In this document: positions 8,614 through 15,686 of the stretch, in pieces | Position numbering within the stretch: the first letter of the stretch is position 1 | Layout: every line of letters begins with the position of its first letter | NCBI GenBank assembly: GCA_023254135.1 | Contig: JALQYL010000013.1 | Span: 1 to 33,842 of the forward strand | From: Ilumatobacteraceae bacterium | Lineage (GTDB): Bacteria > Actinomycetota > Acidimicrobiia > Acidimicrobiales > Ilumatobacteraceae | DNA length: 33,842 nt | Direction: 5' to 3' | Made by a program: the position numbers and the translations under genes | The notes under the pieces: model-generated | Database searches by the model: none | Told to the model about the DNA's origin: nothing | What the model saw: only the letters and a program-made list of their open reading frames with translations

Positions 8614-9453
8614 TTACTGCTTCTGCGTACGACGGCTATACAAGATTGCACCGGCGATTATGGCAATGAATACGAGAGCCAAAGGAAGTGCGCCACGCTG
8701 CTGCAAGAAGTCAGCAACGCTTGTTTGCCATGATTCAACACGGCTCACTACACCGTCAGAATCGCGTTCAGTGATAGCGCCAAACCAATACCAACTGAGG
8801 TACACGCCGGTAAGGACCACGAATACTGCGGAGACCCGATCAAACCACGGCAGTCCGCGTTTGAGAGCGCCCACCAATCCCACTCGTGCAAAAGCCAATG
8901 CAACAGTGAGAGAAGTAACGAGAAGTCCCATTCCTGCGCCGTAGAGAACAATGCTGATGACGCCACTTGCAAAGCCATTGCGGTTGACTGAACCCAGAAT
9001 CACCGAGATCAGCAATCCAATGGTGCAGCCAATGGAGGCAATGGCGTACACCACGCCGAACATCACCATGTTCCATACGGTGCGCTTTCGCTGCACCGAT
9101 ACATCTGGTTGCGCCACTGGGGGCTTCCACCCGCGGAACATGGCAATACCCATCACGATGAGCCCAATGCCAATAACCAAAGCCGCGTACTTTGCATTGT
9201 CGCGAATCACCGTGGTGAATGCGCGCGAGATAATGCCCACCACAATGAACAAGCCAATGAATCCAGCAGATACTGACGATCCAACAGTGAGCGAACGACG
9301 CAATGTGGTCATCGGAGATTCTTCATCACGGCCGAGCTCAATGCCCAGGTAGTAGATGAGGTAGGTGGGCAACAACACGAACCCGCAAGGGTTCACTGCG
9401 GCCATCACTCCCAGGAGGAAGCTGTATGCAAAGTTTCCTTCGAGTGCAATCAA
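8614..9453 (-). CDS. CcdA/DsbD-like transmembrane thiol-disulfide carrier
   Basis: A 279-residue polytopic membrane protein of the CcdA/DsbD family, which passes reducing equivalents from cytosolic thioredoxin to extracytoplasmic thioredoxin-like proteins during cytochrome c maturation or disulfide repair. The two redox cysteines expected for the family are Cys23 in NPCGFVLLP and Cys142 in IASIGCTIGL. Six core helices are followed by an extra C-terminal helix (about 255-272). The start is TTG 9453, whose bases overlap the stop of the tlpA-like gene as TTGA. No later start keeps the first cysteine helix intact. The immediate partner upstream is a CxxC thioredoxin-like protein, as expected for this pathway. 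Confidence 0.87.
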   Translation of the reverse strand: MIALEGNFAYSFLLGVMAAVNPCGFVLLPTYLIYYLGIELGRDEESPMTTLRRSLTVGSSVSAGFIGLFIVVGIISRAFTTVIRDNAKYAALVIGIGLIVMGIAMFRGWKPPVAQPDVSVQRKRTVWNMVMFGVVYAIASIGCTIGLLISVILGSVNRNGFASGVISIVLYGAGMGLLVTSLTVALAFARVGLVGALKRGLPWFDRVSAVFVVLTGVYLSWYWFGAITERDSDGVVSRVESWQTSVADFLQQRGALPLALVFIAIIAGAILYSRRTQKQ

Positions 9454-10031
9454 TTCTGTGCTCCAGCGCTCACTAATTCATTTTCTATGTCTGAAGCTTT
9501 CACCTCGCCGGCGAATCGCTTCACAATGACACCGTCGCCGTTCAGGATGAAAGTTGCGGGGAAATTTGCAACACCAGCTGCTGCTACTTGCTCACCATCG
9601 TTATCCAAGTACGTGGGATAAGTGATCCCATACTTCTTCATGAACGCCTGCGCTGAAGTAGTGGTGTCGTTTGGGTTAATGCCTACGAAGTCCACGGTGT
9701 TCGCAAACTTCTTCGATGCCGCAGTGAGCACAGGCATTTCTCGTTTGCATGGTTCGCACGTGGAAAACCAGAAGTTCACCACCATGTAGCGACCAGAGGG
9801 AGCAATCGTGCCCTTTTCTCCGGTCGCTACATCGGTGAGTTCGACGAACTGGAATGTCTTACCCGTGTTCTTGGCATTGGTGCCAAGAGTGGGGAAGGGC
9901 TGTGTTCCAGGATTCGTGAGATTGGCGTCAACGCCGTCGGAGGATCGACTGAGAGTCCACCCCCCGACAACGCTGACAAGTAGTACAAAGAGTGGAACCG
10001 CAAGAACTGTTTTTCGCCGGTTCCACGTCAT
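9450..10031 (-). CDS. Membrane-anchored thioredoxin-like protein (TlpA/ResA type)
   Basis: This 193-residue protein has an N-terminal membrane anchor (about 8-26) and an extracytoplasmic thioredoxin fold. The redox motif is CEPC at 92-95 inside NFWFSTCEPCKREMP, and the cis-proline is Pro158 in NFPATF. TlpA/ResA proteins reduce apocytochrome c cysteines before heme attachment, or other secreted disulfides. The oxidase subunit II in this window has a c-type heme, so a supporting role is reasonable. The ATG at 10031 lies four bases after the whiB stop, and the 3' end overlaps the ccdA-like start, so these genes appear to be one transcript. The exact client protein cannot be read from sequence. 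Confidence 0.9.
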   Translation of the reverse strand: MTWNRRKTVLAVPLFVLLVSVVGGWTLSRSSDGVDANLTNPGTQPFPTLGTNAKNTGKTFQFVELTDVATGEKGTIAPSGRYMVVNFWFSTCEPCKREMPVLTAASKKFANTVDFVGINPNDTTTSAQAFMKKYGITYPTYLDNDGEQVAAAGVANFPATFILNGDGVIVKRFAGEVKASDIENELVSAGAQN

Positions 10032-10035
10032 GTAC

Positions 10036-10386
10036 TCAGGCTACGAGGTGCCGTGGAATTGGTACCTCATCGATGACAGCAGCGGGTCGCGTCTTCACGG
10101 GTGGCCTGCCACGAGGGCGCCGCACGGCGGCAATTCTGCCCATTTCTAGTTCTTCTCCGCCCCAGACACCCCATGGCTCCTCTCTCTCGAGAGCGCCTCT
10201 GAGACATTCGGCACGACCCGTGCACTTCGAACAAATAGCTTTGGCGCGCTGGATATCCACCCATTCCTCAGAGAAGAACAAGTAGCTCAAGGTGCCGTTG
10301 CCATCGGAGCAACGCTTTGCTGAGATTGCCATTGGCTCTTCAACGAGGGCAACTCCGCCCATATCGATGTTGATCTTTGTGTACAT
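10036..10386 (-). CDS. WhiB-family iron-sulfur regulator, WhiB7-like with AT-hook
   Basis: A 116-residue Wbl protein. Four cysteines, Cys26, Cys52, Cys55 and Cys61 (C-x25-C-x2-C-x5-C), can hold the 4Fe-4S cluster, followed by the sigma-binding turn EPWGVWGGEE (70-79). RRPRGRPP at 89-96 is an AT-hook. The run from EPWGVWGGE to RPRGRP aligns without effort to mycobacterial WhiB7, which binds SigA and AT-rich DNA just upstream of the -35 and activates antibiotic-stress genes. I chose ATG 10386, which has an AGAAGGAAG ribosome site; a longer frame to 10437 has none and runs toward the upstream terminator. It sits four bases before the tlpA-like gene. Membership of the WhiB family is certain; orthology to WhiB7 is an inference. 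Confidence 0.9.
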   Translation of the reverse strand: MYTKINIDMGGVALVEEPMAISAKRCSDGNGTLSYLFFSEEWVDIQRAKAICSKCTGRAECLRGALEREEPWGVWGGEELEMGRIAAVRRPRGRPPVKTRPAAVIDEVPIPRHLVA

Positions 10387-10434
10387 ATTTCTTCTTCCTT
10401 CTGAATAGTTGGGGAGATCTTGAGAGAGTTCGGA

Positions 10435-10474
10435 CAAAACAAAAAGGCCGCCTGGGTTGGGAACCCGGCGGCCT
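10435..10474 (-). terminator. Intrinsic terminator between the small ORF and whiB
   Basis: Arms 10445-10452 and 10467-10474 pair perfectly (AGGCCGCC with GGCGGCCT), continued by GGGTT/AACCC at 10454-10458 and 10462-10466 around a three-base loop, with a single bulged base. On the minus strand a T-rich tail (TTTTTGTTTTG) follows. It lies about 25 bases after the stop of the 54-codon ORF and about 50 bases before the whiB start, so it may act as an attenuator of whiB. Confidence 0.85.
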
Positions 10475-10498
10475 CTGGCGAGAAGTTGTGTGAACTGG

Positions 10499-10663
10499 TT
10501 AGTTCACAACCCCACTGGGCTGCCGGGTGAAACGCTTATTGGAATGCTTCACGACCGACGGAGACCACATGGCGAACGCACGGGTGGTCACCGCTGACGC
10601 ATAGACGACCGCCACGGCGACTGCCGTGGTGGTGGTAAACGCGGTGGTGAAATTCGTACGCAT
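10499..10663 (-). CDS. 54-residue small ORF upstream of whiB (possible leader peptide)
   Basis: ATG 10663 opens 54 codons ending in TAA, about 25 bases before a strong terminator and then whiB. The peptide starts MRTNFTTAFTTTTAVAVAVV, is Thr/Ala/Val rich with one hydrophobic stretch (about 12-33), and ends basic (SNKRFTRQPSGVVN). AGGAACC lies just before the ATG. A frame reaching 10801 would make 100 residues, but the added part crosses the promoter-like region and is probably not coding. By analogy with whiB7 loci, a translated small ORF followed by a terminator suggests that ribosome stalling controls read-through into whiB. It could instead encode a small membrane peptide. Confidence 0.55.
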   Translation of the reverse strand: MRTNFTTAFTTTTAVAVAVVYASAVTTRAFAMWSPSVVKHSNKRFTRQPSGVVN

Positions 10664-10695
10664 GAGGTTCCTAGGAAACCATCTTTTGTTGCTCT

Positions 10696-10715
10696 CGTCA
10701 ACCGATTTAATAAAT
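10696..10715 (-). promoter_or_regulatory. AT-rich box plus -35 element of the small ORF/whiB transcript
   Basis: On the minus strand an 11-base pure A/T run (10705-10715) is followed after three bases (CGG) by TTGACG (10701-10696), a good -35. AT-rich DNA three bases upstream of the -35 is the known WhiB7 target architecture. The -10 at the expected distance (10672-10678, TTTCCT or TTCCTA) is poor. A near-palindrome, GGTT(T)CCTAGGAACC, covers 10666-10680. Confidence 0.55.
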
Positions 10716-10782
10716 CCCTTTATTTCCAAGGGTTTCCGCTCATTGGATTGACGCACCCGTCTCCTAAATTGAAGGTCATCTT

Positions 10783-10808
10783 CCCCAAGAATTACTGACA
10801 ACTTGGGG
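10783..10808. promoter_or_regulatory. Inverted repeat overlapping the NYN gene promoter/ribosome site
   Basis: CCCCAAG (10783-10789) and CTTGGGG (10802-10808) form a 7-base inverted repeat with a 12-base spacer. The right arm is the start of the ribosome site for ATG 10814. The spacer contains a possible -10 (TTACTG 10792-10797) set 17 bases from TTGAAG 10769-10774. It could be an operator or an RNA hairpin hiding the ribosome site. Confidence 0.4.
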
Positions 10809-10813
10809 GAACC

Positions 10814-11443
10814 ATGCCCACTGGCGTCTATATCGACGGCCTCAATCTCTATTACGGAGCACTTCGCGGCACGTCATACAAGTGGCTTGATCTAGAGAAG
10901 CTTGCGCGACGACTGTTGCCTCACGATGACATTGCGTTCATTAGATACTTCTCTGCACGGGTGAGTGCCCGCTTTGGTGAAGTCGATTCTCAGGTTCGAC
11001 AATCTGTCTATCTCCGAGCGCTCCAATCCAACCCGCTTATTCATGTACATCTCGGATATGTGAAACAAAAGGAAAGAAAACTTCCACTCTCAAGCAACAA
11101 AAGTCACCCGTTGGAAATGGTGCTGGTGATTATTGACGAAGAAAAAGGTTCCGATGTCAGCCTTGCATCACATCTATTGAACGACGCACATCATCAAAGA
11201 ATTGACAAGGCATTGTTGGTTACTAATGACGGCGACTTTAAAGAAGCAATACGTCTCGCTCGTGAAACTGGCATTGAGGTAGGAGTCGTGGCACCTTGGA
11301 AGTTTCCAGCAAACAAACACCTTCAAGAAGTTCTCTCCTTCGAAATTCCCTGGAGACCAGAAATTCTCAAAAAATGCCAAATGAATCAAAGTGTTCGTGA
11401 TGCAAAGGGTCGGGAGGTGAGCAGACCAAAGGCGTGGAAATAA
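10814..11443 (+). CDS. NYN domain protein (PIN-like ribonuclease fold, LabA-like)
   Basis: A 209-residue single-domain protein with the NYN/PIN-like fold. Acidic residues expected to bind metal are Asp8 in VYIDGLNLYYG, Asp114 in EEKGSDV and Asp139/Asp141 in LLVTNDGDF. This matches the family layout of an N-terminal DGxN motif, a central KGxDV and a late ND(G)DF. NYN proteins are predicted or shown to be RNases acting in RNA turnover; several sit in defence or mobile regions. The ORF is visibly more A/T rich than its neighbours and stands alone with its own terminator, so recent acquisition is likely. It starts at ATG 10814 with GGGGGA upstream and is divergent from the whiB leader. The target RNA is unknown. 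Confidence 0.82.
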   Translation: MPTGVYIDGLNLYYGALRGTSYKWLDLEKLARRLLPHDDIAFIRYFSARVSARFGEVDSQVRQSVYLRALQSNPLIHVHLGYVKQKERKLPLSSNKSHPLEMVLVIIDEEKGSDVSLASHLLNDAHHQRIDKALLVTNDGDFKEAIRLARETGIEVGVVAPWKFPANKHLQEVLSFEIPWRPEILKKCQMNQSVRDAKGREVSRPKAWK

Positions 11444-11448
11444 ACACA

Positions 11449-11489
11449 GAGACCCACCTCTTTCGAAGTGGGTCTCGCTCTTGTTCTCA
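11449..11489 (+). terminator. Terminator after the NYN gene
   Basis: GAGACCCAC (11449-11457) pairs perfectly with GTGGGTCTC (11468-11476) around a ten-base loop. The stem begins about five bases after the NYN stop and is followed by a loosely T-rich tail (CTCTTGTTCT). Confidence 0.72.
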
Positions 11490-11550
11490 ACATCGGAACA
11501 AGTAATACGAGAGTCACATTACCGATGCGGTGCGTCATTTTCAATGGGGA

Positions 11551-11556
11551 TAGCGT
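11551..11556 (+). promoter_or_regulatory. Putative -10 box of the acyl-ACP thioesterase gene
   Basis: TAGCGT lies seven bases before ATG 11564. This is the main reason for preferring that start over ATG 11525. Confidence 0.45.
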
Positions 11557-11563
11557 TGAGGGC

Positions 11564-12334
11564 ATGACGTTTCGCGAGGCTGCTCTCTCATTTGAGATGG
11601 TGCCGCGAATCGGAGTCGGGCGCGAGTTCACTGCTCGTCGCCGCGTTCGCTTAGGCGATGCAACTCCCAATGGGCGCCTTCGGCTTGATGCCGCCGCTCG
11701 CTACCTGCACGATGTGTCGAATGATGACACTCGAGATGCAGCGTGGAGCGATGGTGATTGGTGGGTAGTCCGTCGCACCGTGTTCGATGTGCATCGCTTT
11801 CCGAACTATCTCGAAGAGATTGATCTCACCACATGGTGCGGTGGTGTTGGCTCGCGTTGGGCTGAGCGACGAACGCAGATGTGCGCTTTAGATGGCGAAG
11901 TTCTTATTGATGCAGCTGCGCTGTGGGTGCATGTTGATTCAGAAACCCTCATGCCTAGTCGTGTTCCGGAAGACGTGACCGAGACATTGACTGTGTCATC
12001 GGGAGGGCGCGAAGTGGGCGCAAAACTATTGCTGAAGTCAAAACTCTTTGCTGAGAATCGATCCGTGAAAGAAGGATCGTGGCCGTTGCGCTTCAGCGAC
12101 TTTGACGTGGTGAAACACATGAACAACGCCGCGTATTGGGAGATGGTGGAAGAGCATCTTGCTTCGCACACCGACCTACGTGAACCGCTGCGTGCAATTG
12201 TTGAGCACATTGTGCAAGTAGAACATGGTCAACAATTAGTGCGTCGCATGGACGACACGATTGAAGACCTGGATCTGCAATTGATGGTGGGTGACACCGT
12301 GCACGCCGCCATGTGGTGCGGCAAAACCGCCTAA
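11564..12334 (+). CDS. Acyl-ACP thioesterase-like protein (FatA/FatB family, double hotdog)
   Basis: A 256-residue protein of the bacterial acyl-ACP thioesterase family, which releases free fatty acids from acyl carrier protein. The first hotdog has RRRVRLGDATPNGRLRLDAA, then ARYLHDVSNDDTRD and WWVVRRTVFDVHRFP. The second has FSDFDVVKHMNNAAYWEMVE, the classic HMNN segment near residue 185 that carries catalytic residues. The start is chosen as ATG 11564 because a TAGCGT box lies seven bases upstream; ATG 11525 would add 13 residues and cannot be excluded. It meets the metallo-hydrolase gene tail to tail, four bases apart. The chain-length preference cannot be judged from sequence. Confidence 0.85.
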   Translation: MTFREAALSFEMVPRIGVGREFTARRRVRLGDATPNGRLRLDAAARYLHDVSNDDTRDAAWSDGDWWVVRRTVFDVHRFPNYLEEIDLTTWCGGVGSRWAERRTQMCALDGEVLIDAAALWVHVDSETLMPSRVPEDVTETLTVSSGGREVGAKLLLKSKLFAENRSVKEGSWPLRFSDFDVVKHMNNAAYWEMVEEHLASHTDLREPLRAIVEHIVQVEHGQQLVRRMDDTIEDLDLQLMVGDTVHAAMWCGKTA

Positions 12335-12338
12335 AGAC

Positions 12339-13394
12339 TCAGTCTTTAATTACGTATTCAAAAGTGCCGTCGTTATCACGACGTTCAAAATCACCCAGAA
12401 TGCGTAGGTGTTCGAGGTGTGCGTATGCCTCACTGTCAGCCATCGCACCTTGTGCGCGTGGTGAAAAGAGATGCTGGGCAAAATCCATCACCGTTGCAGG
12501 CTTGTTGAACTCAATGCTCACATCGCGCAGTTTTTGCAATCGCTCTGCATGGTGATCCTTGATTTGTTGCACGCGCTCACCTGTGTTGGTGAATGGATTG
12601 CCATGTGCAGGCAATGTGACATTCACCTGGTCGGCAAAACGGCCCACTTTGTCTAGTGAATCAAAGAACAACGTGAGTGGGTCACCATGTGCGGTGAGTC
12701 CACTGATGTGCGGAGTGATGGTGGGCAACACATGGTCACCGCTAAGGAGAGTGCCTGTTTCAGGGTCGAAGAGACATAGGTGATCATGTGTGTGTCCGGG
12801 AGTGTGAATGGCCATCCAGTCACGCCCTGCGAACTTCATGCGATCAGATTCATGCAGGCGAACTGATGGGGTGGGCACGCGCATGAGCTTTGGAAATGTC
12901 TTGCCTATACGAAGACGAACACGACGCTGCCACGGCACATCCATTGCAGGTCCACCCCATGGTGGAGCATCAAACGGACTGCGCATCATCATGGCGAGTT
13001 CTTCTGCATCCACATCTGGCGGTTCGGTGGGGTCGTAAAACGTGCGGAACAAACGATGCGTAATGATGTCGGCGCCGGTCTCGCTACGAATGCGCGCTGC
13101 GCCGCCGTAATGGTCGGGGTGGCTGTGCGTGACAATGACAGAGTGCACGCGCTTGAGCGGCACGCCGATTTCTGCCAGACGTTTGTTGATAGCTGTCCAA
13201 GACTCTTTCGTGGGAAGACCTGGATCAACCACGGTGACTCCACGGTCGTCTTCCATCACGTACATATTCACGTGACCAAGACCCGTGATATTTGCCGGCA
13301 ACTGCGTGCGCAGAACGTTCGGCGCTACTTCTGTGATTTCGTCAGTTGCTTGCAACTGTTCAGATTTCACCGGACGCGACGCCTCGCCACTCAT
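12339..13394 (-). CDS. Metallo-beta-lactamase fold hydrolase
   Basis: A 351-residue MBL-fold enzyme with a full zinc site: HSHPDH (His90, His92, Asp94, His95), His201 in HTPGHTHDH, Asp220 in LLSGDHVLP, and His264 in LPAHGNP. The glyoxalase-II-like part ends near residue 290 and is followed by a helical C-terminal domain (about 285-351), as in the actinobacterial members often annotated simply as MBL hydrolases. The substrate cannot be assigned; a thioester or lactone is plausible. Its ATG overlaps the orn stop as ATGA, so the two are likely cotranscribed and coupled. Confidence 0.9.
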   Translation of the reverse strand: MSGEASRPVKSEQLQATDEITEVAPNVLRTQLPANITGLGHVNMYVMEDDRGVTVVDPGLPTKESWTAINKRLAEIGVPLKRVHSVIVTHSHPDHYGGAARIRSETGADIITHRLFRTFYDPTEPPDVDAEELAMMMRSPFDAPPWGGPAMDVPWQRRVRLRIGKTFPKLMRVPTPSVRLHESDRMKFAGRDWMAIHTPGHTHDHLCLFDPETGTLLSGDHVLPTITPHISGLTAHGDPLTLFFDSLDKVGRFADQVNVTLPAHGNPFTNTGERVQQIKDHHAERLQKLRDVSIEFNKPATVMDFAQHLFSPRAQGAMADSEAYAHLEHLRILGDFERRDNDGTFEYVIKD

Positions 13395-13954
13395 TTTGGA
13401 GACTTCTTCGTTTCTTCTGAAGTTCGAAATACTTTGTCTCTGTAGAACTTCAACTCAGCAACGCTGTCGCGAATGTCATCCATGGCGCGATGCGTGGTGC
13501 CTTCGCTCTTTGGACGTGCGTGTTCAAGACCGGGATTCCATCGCTTCACCAATTCCTTCACAGTGGACACATCAACGCAGCGGTAGTGCAACCAGTTCTC
13601 GATATCTGGCATGTACTTGGCAAGGAATGTGCGATCGGTGCGAATGGAGTTGCCGCACAGTGGAATTTTCATTGGCTCGGGGCTGTATTCCTTGATGAAG
13701 TCAAGAGTCTTCTGCATGGCCTCGGCCTCGGAAATAGTGGACGTCTTCATCATCTCGAGAAGGCCAGAGGTGGTGTGCATATTGGTGACGAAGTCATCCA
13801 TGTGCACCAGTAGTTCTGCGGGCTGAGCAATCACCAAATCGGGTCCCTCGGCGATGATGTTGAGGTCATCATCGGTGACCAGGGTGGCGATTTCCACGAT
13901 GACATGAATGTCGGGGTTAAGACCCGTCATCTCCAAGTCCATCCAAATCAGCAT
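13391..13954 (-). CDS. orn: Oligoribonuclease (DEDDh 3'-5' exoribonuclease)
   Basis: This 187-residue enzyme degrades dinucleotides to mononucleotides, finishing RNA decay and pGpG turnover. The DEDDh catalytic set is visible: Asp6 and Glu8 in WMDLEMTGL, the conserved GNSIRTDRTFLAKYMP block with its Asp, and HRAMDDIRDS with the general-base His and last Asp. HYRCVDVSTVKELVKRW also matches the family. Length is normal. The ATG at 13954 has GGAG immediately before it and a TAGATT box six bases upstream, so either leaderless or very short-leader translation is possible. The divergent neighbour is dut. Confidence 0.96.
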   Translation of the reverse strand: MLIWMDLEMTGLNPDIHVIVEIATLVTDDDLNIIAEGPDLVIAQPAELLVHMDDFVTNMHTTSGLLEMMKTSTISEAEAMQKTLDFIKEYSPEPMKIPLCGNSIRTDRTFLAKYMPDIENWLHYRCVDVSTVKELVKRWNPGLEHARPKSEGTTHRAMDDIRDSVAELKFYRDKVFRTSEETKKSPK

Positions 13955-13960
13955 TTCTCC

Positions 13961-13966
13961 AATCTA
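13961..13966 (-). promoter_or_regulatory. Putative -10 box of orn
   Basis: TAGATT on the minus strand lies six bases before ATG 13954. GGAG falls within those six bases, so the site is ambiguous between a -10 box for a leaderless message and spacer next to a ribosome site. Confidence 0.4.
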
Positions 13967-14005
13967 TTCGGCGCGCATGATTCGGCAGGCAGTGGGAAGC
14001 CGACC

Positions 14006-14011
14006 TAGCGT
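14006..14011 (+). promoter_or_regulatory. Putative -10 box of dut
   Basis: TAGCGT lies six bases before GTG 14018, which supports that codon as the start of dut and a leaderless message. Confidence 0.45.
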
Positions 14012-14017
14012 GTGTGC

Positions 14018-14452
14018 GTGCCCGACATTCAGATCATGCGTCTTGACAAAGACTTGCCATTGCCTCAGCAGGCGCATGTTGGCGACGCTGGACTTGACCT
14101 CTATGCAGCAATTGATGGTGTTTTGTCTCCAAATGGAGGGCGACTCCTCATTCCAACCGGGCTCGCACTGGCAATTCCACTTGGATACGCGGGTTTCGTG
14201 TTGCCTCGCAGCGGACTTGCACTGAATCATGGCATCAGTGTGGTGAATGCACCAGGCCTCATTGATTCTCACTATCGAGGCGAATTGAAGGTAGTGCTAT
14301 TGAACACCGACCCCATTCGCCCGTATCACGTGCATCGCGGAGATCGCATTGCACAAATCGTTATTCAACGCGTGGAGGATGTGTCCTGGGTTGAAGTTGA
14401 TGCTCTCGATGAGAACAATCGTGGCGGAGGGTTCGGCCACTCGGGTCGCTGA
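14018..14452 (+). CDS. dut: dUTP diphosphatase (trimeric dUTPase)
   Basis: This enzyme hydrolyses dUTP to dUMP and pyrophosphate, keeping uracil out of DNA and supplying the dTMP precursor. All five family motifs are present in order: GDAGLDLYA (I), [11 protein letters not shown] (II), [20 protein letters not shown] (III), [10 protein letters not shown] (IV) and RGGGFGHSG (V), which closes over the active site. The 144-residue length is normal. I chose GTG 14018 ([16 protein letters not shown]) because homologues begin at about this point and a TAGCGT box is six bases upstream; GTG 14012 and ATG 14036 are alternatives. Its stop is directly adjacent to the stop of the convergent CoA-transferase gene. 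Confidence 0.95.
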   Translation: MPDIQIMRLDKDLPLPQQAHVGDAGLDLYAAIDGVLSPNGGRLLIPTGLALAIPLGYAGFVLPRSGLALNHGISVVNAPGLIDSHYRGELKVVLLNTDPIRPYHVHRGDRIAQIVIQRVEDVSWVEVDALDENNRGGGFGHSGR

Positions 14453-15682
14453 TCACTTCTTCGGTAGACGAATCGAAAGAACGCCTTCTTCGGTGAGGCG
14501 CTCCACCTCTTCATGCGATAGTCCGGCAAGGCGTGACAACACTGCCTCATTGTCCTCACCGCGGAACTTCGGAATACCTCGAATTCCTGTGTCAGAACCT
14601 GAGAACATCCACGGGGCATTTGGCACTCGGAATGAGGACCCCGAACGATCGTCTGCATGCACAATGACATTGCGATCTTTCGCCCACTCTGTGTTGGCCA
14701 GTTCATCCATGGTGCGCACAACACCCATTGCAAGGCCAGCCTCCGCCATCACGTCTTCCGCCTCTTGCGCCGTGAGTACTTTCGCCCATTCACGCAGTTC
14801 GTTTTGCAGCGCAGGCAAGTTTGCGAGGCGAGATGTCACATCGGCAAAGCGAGGATCGTCGTACATGTGCGGACGCTTCATGGCGTTCACAAACATGTCG
14901 AACGTGCCGCGTTCTGCAGGGTGACCGCTCACCACAATTTGCTGACCGTCTTTGCTCTCCAGAATTGGGTAGTCACCGGGCTGGAATGAACGAATTTGAT
15001 CATTCGGGACATCCCCTTGAAACAGTTCATTTTGCACGTGTTCGTTCACGTACAACATGGTTTGTGCCATGGACACATCGATGTATTGGCCCTCACCCGT
15101 TGAAGTGCGCTGATACAACGCTGCAAGCACCGCTGCAGCGGTCTCCATGCCGGTGTACACGTCTGCGTGGCTGTGCGGATCATTTGTGGGAAACACTCCA
15201 CGTGCTCGAGCTTGCAGTCCGGTGAGGCCCGTCTCGGCATTGACCACGGTTGCGTATGCGCGGCGGTGCATCCATGGACCGCTGTTGCCGTAACCGCTGA
15301 TGGCGGCATAGATGAGTCGTGGATTGATGGCCGACAACACTTCATAGCCAATGCCCAATTTGTCCATGACTCCACCGCGGTAGTTCTCCACCAGAACGTC
15401 GCAGTGTTCCACCAACTTCTTGATGAGTGCGATTGCTGCCGGCTTCTTCAAGTCAAGAGAAACGTTCAATTTCCCTATGTTTTGTTGGGCAAAGTAGGTG
15501 GACATGGAACCCACGCGAGGGTAAGCGAACCGAGTGAGGTCACCTTCTGGTGGTTCAACCTTGATGACCTCGGCGCCCAGGTCCGCCAACATGCGTGTGC
15601 AATGCGGACCAGAGAGAACGCGAGTGAAATCAAGAACGCGAATGCCTTCCAACGGGCGAGGGGCTGTGGGAGATGGAGTCAC
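14453..15682 (-). CDS. CaiB/BaiF family (class III) CoA-transferase
   Basis: A 409-residue class III CoA-transferase, which moves CoA between organic acids through an aspartyl-CoA thioester. The N-terminal signature LEGIRVLDFTRVLSGP and the GAEVIKVEPP segment are intact, as is the region HADVYTGMETAAAVLAAL, where the Asp is the likely nucleophile. The C-terminal part resembles formyl-CoA/succinyl-CoA-type members. The start chosen is GTG 15682, four bases after the crotonase stop; a frame extending to 15724 overlaps the crotonase and adds residues not expected in the family. Donor and acceptor acids cannot be read directly. Coupling to a crotonase suggests activation of an acid for beta-oxidation-like breakdown. 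Confidence 0.9.
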   Translation of the reverse strand: MTPSPTAPRPLEGIRVLDFTRVLSGPHCTRMLADLGAEVIKVEPPEGDLTRFAYPRVGSMSTYFAQQNIGKLNVSLDLKKPAAIALIKKLVEHCDVLVENYRGGVMDKLGIGYEVLSAINPRLIYAAISGYGNSGPWMHRRAYATVVNAETGLTGLQARARGVFPTNDPHSHADVYTGMETAAAVLAALYQRTSTGEGQYIDVSMAQTMLYVNEHVQNELFQGDVPNDQIRSFQPGDYPILESKDGQQIVVSGHPAERGTFDMFVNAMKRPHMYDDPRFADVTSRLANLPALQNELREWAKVLTAQEAEDVMAEAGLAMGVVRTMDELANTEWAKDRNVIVHADDRSGSSFRVPNAPWMFSGSDTGIRGIPKFRGEDNEAVLSRLAGLSHEEVERLTEEGVLSIRLPKK

Positions 15683-15686
15683 GTAC

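Noticed and set aside
10664-10801. Upstream extension of the small ORF before whiB to 100 codons
   Set aside because: The added stretch covers the AT-rich box and -35 element and starts close to the divergent NYN gene; it reads better as control sequence.
12332-12348. Perfect palindrome TAAAGACT-C-AGTCTTTA covering the tail-to-tail stop codons of the thioesterase and MBL genes
   Set aside because: A one-base loop cannot form a useful RNA hairpin and no T-run follows; it is probably partly forced by the two stop regions.
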